64,000 nucleotides of DNA from Hymenopus coronatus (lineage: Eukaryota > Arthropoda > Insecta > Mantodea > Hymenopodidae): NCBI GenBank assembly GCA_030762935.1, contig CM060895.1, positions 77,111,001 to 77,175,000 of the forward strand, read 5' to 3'. The position numbers and the translations under genes were made by a program. The notes below the pieces were generated by a model that saw only the letters and a program-made list of their open reading frames with translations, was not told the origin of the DNA and made no database searches. Positions 22,857 through 33,088 of this stretch are shown here, one piece after another (the stretch's first letter is position 1; the number at the start of each line of letters is the position of its first letter).

Positions 22857-23720
22857 TTTACTTTCTCTACACGTACTATGTACATAGTGTATAGAGAAGG
22901 TATTGCACTCCACCAAAAAATTCGATACCGAGATTTTACCGGAAATATATGTTTTAGTGTCCCCTGTATCCAAAAAAAAGTATTTTCAGACAAAGGTCCG
23001 TGTGTGTCCGTGTGTCTGTGAACACGATAACTCAAAAACGAAAAGTTGGTAAAATACCAAACTTGGTATTGAAGTTTAGTATCTTCTAGGGATGCGACAC
23101 GAAGATTTTGAGATAAATCCCCCCCACTCAAAACCACCCTTTACATGGAAAATTTTTCGAAAATTTTGATTTTCTAAAAAATGGCTCTAACGATTTTGAT
23201 TAAAATATCATATATTAAACATATTTACCTGAGAAATAAAATAAATATTTTGAATTTTCTGGGAATAGTCTCTGAAGACCACTTTATTCAGAGTGAATTT
23301 TACGGAATTTTGCATAACTGCTAAACCGTAAGAGATAGACAAATACGTTCCACACAAAAAATGTAGAGCGCATTAAAATACACAATTTATGTCGTATACT
23401 TTTTTTTCATGGAGTTGATCGTTTTTGAGATATTCCTTGTTTTTGTTTTCAGGCTCAAAAAACTTAACTTTTCTGATACAGAAGTTTGTCAACTCCTATC
23501 CATACAAACAAAGGAACTTCAGTCACATAGCAACTCGCTTTTGACTATAGCTTTAACCTATGCTACTCCCTTATTTCCCTTCTACTTACAAGGAAGCAAG
23601 TAATAAGACTATTTCTGCCAAATTTATGTCGATTAGTATGGAGTAAATAGAAGCATGAGCTTTTTAAAACTAATTTGAGTCAGAGATGTAGAGAAAGTCA
23701 TGTGAATGGAACACATCAGA
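22857..23720 (-). repeat. HPR repeat, full copy (second of head-to-tail pair)
   Basis: One of the best preserved copies. It begins TTTACTTTCTCTACACGTAC, with a nearly complete hairpin around GTACATAG, and ends AAAGTCATGTGAATGGAACACATCAGA followed by TTTTT. Confidence 0.97.
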
Positions 23721-23861
23721 TTTTTCTAAGCGAATATCTCACTCACTCCATCACATTTTCTGCATGGCGTCTGCCTAAAGACAAGTAGCTTATCTAACCA
23801 TTTTAGTGAGACATTTCAAATTTGCTAAGGTCTCTTTATGTAAATTTACAGCCTTGATAGT

Positions 23862-23955
23862 AAATTTTTCTACCCCGTACATAGTAGGCAAAAAGGTGTT
23901 GCATTCCACTTAAAATTTGATGCCGAGATATCACTGAAAATACATCAGGTAGCCC
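23862..23955 (-). repeat. HPR repeat, 3'-end fragment
   Basis: TTTTTCTACCCCGTACATAG, TTGCATTCCAC and AATTTGATGCCGAGATATCAC match the hairpin-proximal end; the rest is lost. Confidence 0.75.
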
Positions 23956-24099
23956 AACTGCTCGGTATTTGAAGTGAGCAGATTTTATTTGCACGTTAAA
24001 ACAGTTGCAGAACACAACGGGGCTATTCAAATTAAAACCCGCTAATCAGGAATTGACCTGAACTGCTTTCGTTGAGCCGTGTTTTTATCTGATGGTGTT

Positions 24100-24415
24100 T
24101 AACGTCTACTTTTACAACTTGTGGCACCGCAGGCGATGACACCTATGATACATGGAATGAAGATGGAGCACCAATGAAATTCGATGGCGGGGGAAATCGA
24201 AGAACCCGGAAAAAAGCCGCCCTTGCGCCCCAGATGCTTACACTTCATGAAATAGGATCAATAATTTCATTCATTGCAGTTGTTATATTTATTCTCATTT
24301 TATGAGAAAGCATAATTTCTCCCACCACAAATCTCACACGCGATCGCTTGGAATCGGACCCGGGCCGTCTAGATGAGAGACGAGTGGTCTAACCACTCCG
24401 CCACGCCTTGGGCCA
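24100..24415 (-). mobile_element. tRNA-Ser-like SINE (SINE-S) with internal insertion
   Basis: The minus-strand head GCGGAGTGGTTAGACCACTC and GGGTCCGATTCCAAGCGATC give A and B boxes. Between the GATTTGTGGTGGGAGAAATT segment and the TTTTTTCCGGGTTCTTCG segment there are roughly 85-90 extra bases absent from the other copies, so a small insertion has occurred. Confidence 0.85.
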
Positions 24416-24472
24416 CGTGATTTCTTTCAAAGATCTTTAAATAAAAATAAGGTATTATTAGTAACTTGTTCC

Positions 24473-24546
<74 letters not shown>

Positions 24547-24551
24547 GAGAG
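24473..24551. repeat. compound (GT)n(GA)n(CAGA)n microsatellite
   Basis: GT run to about 24494, GA run 24495-24530, then CAGA units. It gives rise to spurious low-complexity open frames on both strands. Confidence 0.95.
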
Positions 24552-24555
24552 AACC

Positions 24556-25045
24556 AAAGTTGGTGTTTAAATACATCTTTCAAGGATCTGTTTGAAGATT
24601 TTGAAGAAAATCCTCCCTTATCAAACTACAGTTTCTGTGGAAAAGTTTTAAAAATTTTTGATTATCTCAAATATGGTTCTCAGATGTTTATGATCAATAA
24701 AATGTATATCTTGAATTGTCTGGGGAAAGCTTCTGAAGCCTTCTCCATTCTACGCGACTTTTGCATGACTGACAAACTGTAAGAGATAAATGAAAAAAGT
24801 GTATATCTCGTTAAAGCAGGTAATTTATGTCAGTGCACCGACAACTGTTTGAATACTTAAAACCTTAGTGTAATTTAAACAAATTACAAACACTGTGGAG
24901 TTTACCATTTGAGATATTTCTTGTTATTCGTTTGAATTTTACAATAACTAAAAAAACGGGAAGCATATATTCGTTTTTTTCTACTAGTCCAGCAAAAAAG
25001 AAAGAAAAAAATTCAAAATCAACGCGTAGCAACTGACTTTTAAAA
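24556..25045 (-). repeat. HPR repeat, internal fragment
   Basis: AAAGTTGGTGTTTAAAT, TTCAAGGATCTG, GATTTTGAAGAAAATCCTCC, AATGTATATCTTGAATTGTC, CTGTAAGAGATAAATG and TTGAGATATTTCTTGTTATT appear in family order. Hairpin and 5' end are missing. Confidence 0.8.
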
Positions 25046-25247
25046 TTCATTTTGAATTTACTCGGAAATATATAATGAAGGCACATCAATAAATATTTAT
25101 CCAGATCAATATGAGGTAGATATAAACGAGCTTTTTAGGCATAACTTATTGAAGTATGGTCTAGAAAGTAAGGGAATAAAACACAAGTTTTATAACTATA
25201 TTTTATATATAATTATGATTTAATTATATACTATATACAATTATTAA

Positions 25248-25596
25248 GGTCGTCTCCTTAGCGCGGTGGTAGCGCAGCTGCCTACCAAGCGGGAGACCTG
25301 GGTTCGATCCCCAGTACCGGCGTGGGGATTTTTCCCCCGCTGGGAGACCTGGACCGGGGTGCACTCAGCCTCGTGAGGTCCCTGGGGGGCCAATTGAGGA
25401 GCTACTTGATGGAGAAGTAGCGGCTCCAGGTCGTGAGGACCGCATTAACCGGCCGGGAGGGGCTCGAGGCGCTGACCACGTCTCACCCTCCAATACTGCA
25501 TCCCATCCATGACGTCTGTAGTGGACCGAGATGGGGGACGCAGCGGCCGGGCGGTAGGCCAAGGCTCCCCGTGAGCTGTCGTGCCATGGAGTTAGT
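25248..25596 (+). mobile_element. tRNA-derived SINE (SINE-1), full copy
   Basis: Same family as 7661-7973, including AGCGCGGTGGTAGCGCAGCT (A box) and GGGTTCGATCCCCAGTACC (B box). A perfect 14-bp duplication TATACAATTATTAA flanks it at 25234-25247 and 25597-25610. It keeps the 30-bp block missing from the other copy, so at 349 bp it may be closer to the source length. Confidence 0.95.
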
Positions 25597-25782
25597 TATA
25601 CAATTATTAATTATATACCATATTTATATAACTCTAATGTATGTCCTTGCTGCTATATATTTTAAACAGTAGTAATAATAGTACCAACCATAATGCACAT
25701 AATAATGCAAGACATGTACCGTTACAGCTTTCAGATTTTTCTTTGCGAGATATTTATTATTATTATTATATAATATAATTAC

Positions 25783-26822
25783 GATGTTCCATTCGCACGT
25801 CTATGTACTATCTGTACTGCAAAGAATTTCTAGCAAAAATATTATTCTCTACACTATGCTAATCGAGAGAAATAGCAGAAGTGGTCTTACTTAGTTCCTT
25901 GCAAGGAAGGTAATTAATAAAAAGCACTAGCTAAAGAGACAGAAGAAAGTTTTATAGGCTATGCGACTGACATTAAACTTTGGTTTTCCTTGCATGTCCA
26001 GAAGTACACAAAGAGATAATAAACTCCCCTTTAGAGAAAAGTAAGAAGGTATTTTAAAATTGCAACTAATAACAGGCAATATCTCGGAAATGTTTAACTC
26101 TGAAAGCAAAATGTATAGGACATAAATTGTGTGGTTTAGCGAATTCTATATTTTTATAGTACCTCTTACAGTTTAGTAGTTAGACAAAAGCCATTCAGAA
26201 TACAGTTCTTCTAAGGATATTTGCAGGAAATTCAAGATAATCTTTTTAATATTCATGAAGGTATCTTAAATATACGGTAGTTTATTAAAAACTATTAGAG
26301 GTTTTTGAGAAATTCAAATTTTTCATGTAAAGGATAGGCTTGGGTGGATTTTCCCGAAAATCTTCCAGTTGTATCTTTAGGAGATGCTTAAAATACATTT
26401 ATGGACTATGTTTTTGAGTTATGCGGCCCATAGCCACAATTTTGGTTCCTTCTTAGGATAATGCCTAGGAATTCAAATCATAACAGGCTTATTTTTAGCA
26501 GTAAGTTATTCAGCTCATATCAATTCATAATTATACTCTCTGCATTTATTGGAGCCATTGGAAAATTTAACCAAATCTCTATCCGCAAAAATGTTATCTT
26601 TCTAATCAATTAATCATATTGGATGAATATTAACTAAAAGGAAGAACAAAATGCAATGTAAAGAATCGATTTTACCCGCAAACACAAACACGCACGTCAT
26701 TTTTCTAAAAATGCCTTTTAATTATTTCAGGGTTCTTAAAAAGGTGAAATCTCGATTTTAAAATTTTATGCGGAATACAATACTTTTCTATTCCCTGTGT
26801 TCATTCTACAAATGTGCTAGAG
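25783..26822 (+). repeat. HPR repeat, full-span diverged copy
   Basis: Begins GATGTTCCATTCGCACGTCT and ends at TGTGCTAGAGAAAT. The section 26480-26690 does not match the family and is probably inserted or replaced. Strong divergence suggests an older copy. Its last bases are interrupted by the MITE. Confidence 0.75.
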
Positions 26823-27086
26823 AAATTGAGGGGGGCAGTGCAACAGTGGTCTAACCGATCTTTTTAAAAAACATGGAGAATAATTCAGTTAAACACCTGG
26901 TTTCTTTGAAAATAACAAAAACCTGATTTTAATAAAACTGATTGTTCATTGACACTTTTCCAGATTATTGCACAACAACACATTGAGTATTGTTAACATA
27001 ATGTTGAGATATACCTAACAATTTTTATTAGTGTGATGCAAATACTTTTCTGGGTTAGACCACTGTTGCGCTGACCCCCTCAATTT
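26823..27086. mobile_element. MITE with ~33-bp terminal inverted repeats
   Basis: Left end AAATTGAGGGGGGCAGTGCA and right end read inversely as AAATTGAGGGGGTCAGCGCA, both continuing CAACAGTGGTCTAACC. The 264-bp interior is AT-rich and non-coding. The flanking AATT may be a target duplication or part of the palindrome, so the superfamily is not fixed. It has inserted into the hairpin end of the preceding HPR. Confidence 0.85.
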
Positions 27087-27822
27087 AAATTTAACGTTAA
27101 GGTAACTTTCTATTTTAAGTTTATAGAAACCCCTTTAAAAATTAAAATTGTGAAGATCTTAACATTCAATTTAATGACCGACAATATTTTCCCAAATCAA
27201 CCATGTACAGAAGAAAAAACAAAAAAATATAATGATGTGCATACTAATGTGACATACCAGGAAAGGAGTAAAGGATAAGCAAAATAAGGGAAAGAAGCAG
27301 AGGATAGAGAAGAAGCTGATAATTATATCAGTATTGCAACGCGTTTTACCAACTCCACAGTTCGCATCAGTTCTTCTTTTCTTTCGCCTCCCTTTGAAGT
27401 CCTCCGCCCTTCATTTCCATAGACCTACCCTCCAATTATTCACGCCCCAGTCATTTGAAATGTTACGATATCAGTTCCAGGGTGCATTTTTTTGTCTTTG
27501 AGACAGGGAGAAAAGGAAAAAAGACCTTTACAGCGGAAACGTTTTTTTCTGTCTCAGCGGGCAATGAAAGCCACAGTCGAAAATAATGAGTGTGGCGTTA
27601 ACCTACGAGAGTATGTGTGTTGAATACGTAACTCCGACATTTGTATGTCGCTAATTGATTAACATCTACACGCTTTTTTCCTTCCTTTTCGTTCTTTGGA
27701 TAATCGTAATCGATCATGCATATATACAGCAGTTTTCAAAACAAGGAGTGTTAATCGAACCATTAACAAATATACCTCCAAAGTTTCTACCACACCACAA
27801 ATTAAAGTGAGAAATTTTCCAC
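27087..27822. other. unassigned DNA, no gene seen
   Basis: No open frame with a recognisable domain and no repeat match. Confidence 0.4.
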
Positions 27823-28613
27823 TTTCTCTACGCGTGCTATGTATATAGTGTATAGAGAAGGTATTGTAATGCACCCAAAAATTCGATACCGAGATTTCAC
27901 CAGAAGTATATATTTTGAGACCTCCTGAATCCAAAAAAAGCATTTTTAGAAAAATGTCCGTGCGTGTGTGTGTCTGTAGACAGCATAGCTCAAAAACGAA
28001 AACTCCGTTAAAAATCAAACTTTTTATTTAGGTTTGGTATCTTTCAAGGAAGCGACAGGAATTTTTAAAAAAAATCCTCCCAATCCCAACTACCCTTTAC
28101 ATGGAACTTTTTCGAAAATTTTGATTTTATAAGAATGGCTCTAACGGTTTTGATTCAAGTATCGTAAATTAAAGATATTTACCTGACAAATAAAATATAT
28201 ATCTTGAAATTTCTGGGAATAGCCTCTAAAGACTACTTTATTCTGGACAAAGCCTTAACACACAAAAATGTAGAGCACGTTAAAATACACAATTTATGTT
28301 ATATACATTTTCTTTCGTGGAATTGATTGTTTTGGAGATATTCCTTGTTTTTGGTTTCAGCTTTGAAAGACATACTTTTCGCATATAGGAATTTGCCAAC
28401 TCGTGTCCATACAAACAAACGAACTTAACCAGCTTTTGGATTTCACTTTAACCTATGGTACTCCCTTATTTCGCTTCTACTTACACTAAAGCAACAAATA
28501 AGATTATTTCTCCTATTTTTTCTCGATTAGCATGAAATAAATAAAAGAATAAGCTTATTACAATAATTTGTTACAGAGATATAGAGAAAGTCATGAGAAT
28601 GGAACACATCAGA
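27823..28613 (-). repeat. HPR repeat, full-span copy
   Basis: Hairpin TTTCTCTACGCGTGCTATGT at the left and GTCATGAGAATGGAACACATCAGA at the right. About 70 bp shorter than the longest copies, with a deletion after TTTATTCTGGA. Confidence 0.93.
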
Positions 28614-28944
28614 TTTTTATTGAAATTTATATCTGAATAATGGAATGCCAATGCTTAATACACTAATGTGACTAAGCTTCATGTAACTTTGGAAGTCATG
28701 GCTGATTGTAGTCGTGCATTGTTAAACCTGCGTGTGCGGACACGGTGCCTTCGGCGAGTTCTTTGTCATCGAAGCTGCCATCGTTGAATCTGCATGTATT
28801 TGTGACACCTGCGGTGGTTTGCACATGCAATTGCTTCTGGAATTTTCGACGCAGTCTCCGTCTAAAGGAAAATTACAGCAGAATTGCTGCGGAAGTATCG
28901 AAGACAACCATTATAAAACGGTTTTTTAATTCTAACAATGAAAG
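28614..28944. other. unassigned DNA, GC-richer
   Basis: Overlapping frames on both strands (61-106 codons) contain Cys-rich stretches but no recognisable pattern. Probably part of the retroelement remnant that follows. Confidence 0.3.
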
Positions 28945-29258
28945 AAATAAAGAATTGTTCTGTAGAGTAATAATGAGAGCTTTTCTTAAACTGGTATCAG
29001 GAGTGGAATTTAACATCAGGATGGAAGAGATGTTGAACACTTTGCTCGTGAAATCAAGAACATGAACACCAAAATAGATGGAATGAAATCAAGAATGGAA
29101 AAGATGGACATGAAGATGGAATTCAACATGAGGAAAATGGAAAACATGAAATTGGGAATGGAGAAAATGGACACGAAAGTGGAAATCGGCATGGGTAAGT
29201 TTGAGGAGAAAAAGCAATCTGCAATAGATAACATGAGAACCGAAATACGAGTGTGAAT
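28945..29258 (+). mobile_element. coiled-coil gag-like N-terminal fragment
   Basis: The plus frame reads a Met/Lys/Glu-rich, heptad-like sequence (for example MEKMDMKMEFNMRKMENM at about 29095-29150) that would form a coiled coil. It resembles the N-terminal coiled-coil of the gag-like protein coded on the minus strand at 31.7-32.0 kb. It abuts a minus-strand gag fragment, which implies an inversion. A stop follows at 29256. Confidence 0.5.
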
Positions 29259-29780
29259 TTCGTAATAGGGAAGATTGTCTACGAGCAACTGATTGGCGTG
29301 AGAAAGGCGGCGGAAGAACTGGGGGAAAAGTTTGGCTTTATTCACCGGCTGTTCAATTGCCAGGGCGAACTCCTGCATTGTCTCCCCTGGCTGTTGCAGT
29401 CACTATTTAAGCTGATTGCGTAAATTGTAACCTAGCGATGGTTCCCGAAGCAGATTTTGAGGGTCTCCCAGATTCCCGGACATAGCCGGTGGCAAAGTGT
29501 CGGCGAAAAGCATCGAAGGTGGATGTTTCGTCAAATTTTGGTGGCTTGACGCGTGGAGGTGATGTTTTGAGTCCTGTTGTTTCAAGTACTCTGCTCTTCC
29601 TTCCAGGGCATCAAGGCGTTGGTCGTGACCTTTCACCGCTGTACCAAGCTCTTCTATCTGTACCACAAGTTTTTCCCAGACATTTTTTCATGCCGGCCAG
29701 TGGTTCGTCGATTTTGTCCGAACGCCAACATATTTCTTCTACTGTTATAAATAAAAATATTTTAAAAACTGTATTTTCCG
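29259..29780 (-). mobile_element. Ty3/gypsy-type gag remnant
   Basis: Minus-strand blocks in order include VKGHDQRLDALEGRA, PPKFDETSTFDAF and GETMQEFALAIEQ, with frameshifts between. These match capsid-region blocks of insect gypsy-type LTR retroelements, and the same EFALAIE block recurs at 31.2 kb. No LTR, zinc knuckle, protease or RT was found here. Confidence 0.7.
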
Positions 29781-29820
29781 GGCATTTGTGCTGTGATAGT
29801 AGGTTAAAATGTGAACCAAA

Positions 29821-29852
29821 CGTTTCGCCGACTTCTACGTCAGCATCGTCAG
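29821..29852 (-). ncRNA. hammerhead-like ribozyme core
   Basis: Minus strand reads CTGACGA, one T, stem GCTGAC / GTCGGC with loop GTAGAA, then GAAACG. Same layout as the two motifs at 11 kb but with an entirely different paired stem, which argues for RNA structure. Downstream GTTTGGTTCACATTTTAACC could supply a stem partner, but I could not fix the third helix. Confidence 0.4.
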
Positions 29853-29869
29853 TGGCAACCAATGGTCTT

Positions 29870-30579
29870 ACATATTGAATAGCTAGTTGAATACTGCCAA
29901 AACACAGAAAATTCCCATTGGGTAAGAAACTGAACTTTCATTAAACCGTTGTCTATAAATTGCATGTGAATTGTGTTATGCATTTAGTTAATTGAATTTT
30001 CTAGCAACAATATGAACAAATTTTATTTGTACTATTTTGGGTATCTGTATGATATGTACAGAATATTGCCCTCGTCATCCAGTAACAATGAAAGTGTAAA
30101 GCAATAAACAGTTTCAGTTCAGATATATTCATATAGAAAGTATAATTTTGCATACAAATTCTGGTCCCTCCACTGTAGCAGTTTGACCACTTGCCCGCAA
30201 CATAGCTTTAGGGCTTCAGTGCATTTACTTAGGCACGAGAACACAGTCAATTAAAGGTGCCTGGCTTAAGGTTATCGATAGCCGATAACCACACCAACCC
30301 ATCGCAACCACTTTTATCCGGGCTAAGATGAATTTTTAATCCATATTTTTAAATTGTTTTCCACATGCTAAAGTAAAATAAAAGCAGCGTCAAAAAGTAC
30401 TTGCTACTTTGAGTAAAACAGAGAGAGTAACTCTCATTGCTTACACTAAATCACCTACTGTGCATTACGTGACCGGAAATACGTTTAGTGTATGGTGAAA
30501 TGCAACATTTTGTGCTTATAATAAATAACCACCTACATAATGTAATATAACCATTGTAGGTCCGTAATTGGCAATATAA
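29870..30579. other. unassigned DNA with a short palindrome and an HPR tail piece
   Basis: GGTTATCGATAGCCGATAACC-type palindrome near 30270. ACCGGAAATACG...GGTGAAATGCAAC at 30472-30520 resembles the HPR 3' region. No gene seen. Confidence 0.4.
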
Positions 30580-31182
30580 TTTCCCTCTTATGAAGTACTA
30601 TTCTTTTATCTATGTCATACCCATTGAGAAAAATCTTAGCAGACGGTCTAACTACATATTTTCCTTTAAGTAGAAGGGAAATAAGAGAATACACTTGGCT
30701 AAAGTGATAGTTAAATGTTTTAAAAGCTATCGCTATGTGAAGTAATTGAAGCTCGACTTTCTTTTGCATTCCCAAGAATAAAACAAAACAGATGGAATGA
30801 AATTTGACTTCCCGCTTGAGAAAAGATTGAATAGTCTAACACTAAAATAAATAACAAATAATCTCTCGGAAACGGTTAAGTGTAAAAAGCATATGACGTA
30901 TACTCTCGTTTTAATGAGAACTGCATTTTTTGGTGCAGTAAATTTTTGTCTATCTCTACAGTTTTCCAGTTATGCAAAAGTCAGCAGAATTAAGGGAACT
31001 TCAGAAAATATTTATAGAATATTCAGCTATTGTCAAGTTAGAGTCTTTAATATATACTATTTTAATCAAAATCGTTAGTCATTCTTGAGAAAATCAACAT
31101 TTTAGTTTTCTATCCATTTAAAGGGTAGTTTGGCGAGAGGATTGTCCTCAAAATCTTCGTGTCGCATCCTTGGAAGAGACTG
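30580..31182 (+). repeat. HPR repeat, left part split by LTR element
   Basis: Runs from TTATGAAGTACTATTC to CGTGTCGCATCCTTGGAAGA. The matching continuation (AAATATCAAGTTTGGTATTA onward) resumes at 32500, so the LTR-retroelement piece lies inside this HPR copy. Confidence 0.9.
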
Positions 31183-32152
31183 TGACAATGCCGTGTATTA
31201 TATAATCACTTCTGTCTTATCTCTGCGTCGCGCACCCCGTCTGCAGAATAGGCTGTTTCTTGTGAATATACCAGACTTTTATACGCGAGTTTTTCGATGG
31301 CTAGGGCGAACTCTTGAATCGTTTCAACCGCGCCTTAAGCTGACCGCCGTGGACTGCAGCCAGATGATGGTTCCAGAAGCGGCTCCCAGATCTCCCCAGA
31401 CTTCGTCGACGCTGGGATCGCATTAAGTACTTCTGCCGCCCGTTCCTGGCGTCTTGCTATCATCTGCGCGGTTTCTTTTTCTGCTGGCCATCGATTGTGA
31501 GTATCGACGTAGCCGAACAATCAGCGGAAGACAAAAGGTTGACGATCCATCGTACTTGAGTGGGTTGACGCGCGCGAATGTTGTGTTGCGTCCCGTGGTC
31601 TCGACCTTCGGATCCTTAAGTCTCCCGTCGAGGATCTTTTGCCTTCAGTTCCTCAGCTCTTCATTCCACACCTACATGTTTGCCGAGGTATCCTTAGGCA
31701 TCTAGACGTTGGTCAAGGCTCTTCGTCGTTGCCCAAAAATCTGCCACTTTTCCTAGCAGCTCGTCCATGTCCTTCACCCCGGATAGTTGATCGCAAATTT
31801 TACCAAAGAGTTCCGCTTTCACTTTCTCCATTGCCGATTCTATAGTGCCTTCCATTTTGTCCAAGTCGAATTGCATTTTTGTCTATCTTCCACTATCTCC
31901 GCCTCCGCGGGTTCCATTCCGTTTTTCAGTTTCTCTTCGATCTTCTCAACTGCGGTTTCCATTCCAGTCTACATTCTGTCTTTTTGATTGTTTTTCTACA
32001 GTGTTTAGCACCTGCCTTTAATACATATGGCACTGCAGGTAATTTTTTTCCGTCCTTACTGTCGCTATTTCATTTCCATTTTGTCCAACTTCTCCATAAT
32101 TTTTTTAAGGATCTCTCACTTTTTGTTTTCTCTATCCCACTTCTGACACCCA
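31183..32152 (-). mobile_element. Ty3/gypsy-type gag, 3'-truncated
   Basis: Read from the LTR leftwards on the minus strand: a Glu/Lys-rich coiled-coil section near 31690-31880, LKYDGSSTF near 31545-31570, a block with NRWPAEKETAQMIARRQ near 31440-31500, then IQEFALAIEKLAYK and a DGVRDAEIRQ block near 31190-31240. Frameshifts and stops break it. Pol and the 3' LTR are absent, so only the 5' end of the element is preserved. TTAGCACCTGCCTTTAATAC at 32007 resembles the SINE-S tail and may be a small intruder. Confidence 0.8.
32134..32152 (-). promoter_or_regulatory. primer-binding site (tRNA-Leu type)
   Basis: The minus strand reads TGGGTGTCAGAAGTGGGAT directly after the LTR. It is complementary to the 3' end of a leucine tRNA (ATCCCACTTCTGACACCA) except for one extra base. 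Confidence 0.75.
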
Positions 32153-32499
32153 TGTAATAAATGTCTTTATTGGCTCAAAATTTAATTACAAATAAAGCTT
32201 TAAATTCCCTTGCTTCAAATAATTCGATTGACGTGTAGGCAGTTTATGGCTGCTCGCCATTGCGCGCTAACACTCAAGTCAACAACTCACAATAGCAATG
32301 AAACTCCAATTCTAACTGCTTTTATAGAAAGAAAATGACGTCAGAGATTTCTGAAAACTTGTCGCAGGTACTCTAAACCAAAATTTGTAGAAACATCTTC
32401 AATATGGGGAAGAATCATGTCAAGAGAAGAATCTTCCGAAGATCCTGTGGCGTCACGTCGTCGTTTACGCATCCAACTGGAATGTCTCACGGGACGGCA
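32153..32499 (-). repeat. 5' LTR of gypsy-type element
   Basis: On the minus strand it begins TGCCGTCCCG and ends TTTATTACA, giving TG...CA ends over 347 bp. It contains TATAAAAG at 32319-32326 and AATAAA at 32166-32171, the expected promoter and polyadenylation signals. The primer-binding site is adjacent. Confidence 0.8.
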
Positions 32500-32712
32500 A
32501 AAGTATATAAATATCAAGTTTGGTATTATACCAACTTTTCGTTTTTGTGTTATCCTGTTCACACATAGGACACAAAAAAACAGACCTTTTTTTCTGAAAA
32601 AGACCACTTTATTTCTCCTCTTCAGGGCAACCCAAAGTATGTATTTCGGTGAAATCTCCACTTGGAATTTTTGGGTGGAATGCAACCTGTGTACTAGCTA
32701 CTAAGTAGAGAA
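32500..32712 (+). repeat. HPR repeat, right part after LTR element
   Basis: Continues the copy at 30580-31182: TATCAAGTTTGGTATTATAC, TTTTCGTTTTTGTG, GAATTTTTGGGTGGAATGCA, ending at a degraded hairpin AGTAGAGAAATTG. Confidence 0.9.
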
Positions 32713-33088
32713 ATTGAAAAACATAATCAGGTTTTAAAGTATCAAATAAGTCCAGACTTAAATGTAAGAAAATATTTCCCTTCATTACCACCGTTACATT
32801 TAAATGTATATAGGATTCTATCTTGATGCAATGAAACCCTTCTGGATGACTTCTTGCTCAAGAACTATAGTTATAACATTGCTGTTGTTACTTTTACAAA
32901 ATAAATGAAAACTCAACTCATGACTTGCTTTTGTTTGCTTCAGAATTATGGCTAACATGTTTCAGTTAGTTCTTTCACAAAATAAATGAATAAATCCCTA
33001 CTGAGGTATGATATTTTTGTTTGACTTTACGATTATGGCATCGTTGCTATTACTTCTAAAATAATAAAATATAATCCTATTCATACAG
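32713..33088. repeat. degenerate ~85-bp tandem repeat
   Basis: Between about 32880 and 33070 a unit containing TTACTTTTACAAAATAAATG...TTTGTTTG...ATTATGGC recurs in about three diverged copies; another piece appears at 33970-34050 beyond the HPR. The rest is unassigned. Confidence 0.5.

Noticed and set aside
24369..24782. Open frames over the GT/GA microsatellite
   Set aside because: Low-complexity translations (runs of Ser-Leu, Glu-Arg, Thr-His) come from the dinucleotide repeats.
27659..28018. 119-codon minus frame as a gene
   Set aside because: Most of it is antisense HPR sequence; similar peptides (for example FWVECNTFSIHYVHSTCRE) recur at other HPR copies only because the DNA is repeated.
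30262..30290. GGTTATCG...CGATAACC palindrome as a regulatory operator
   Set aside because: Single occurrence in unassigned eukaryotic DNA, with no gene nearby.
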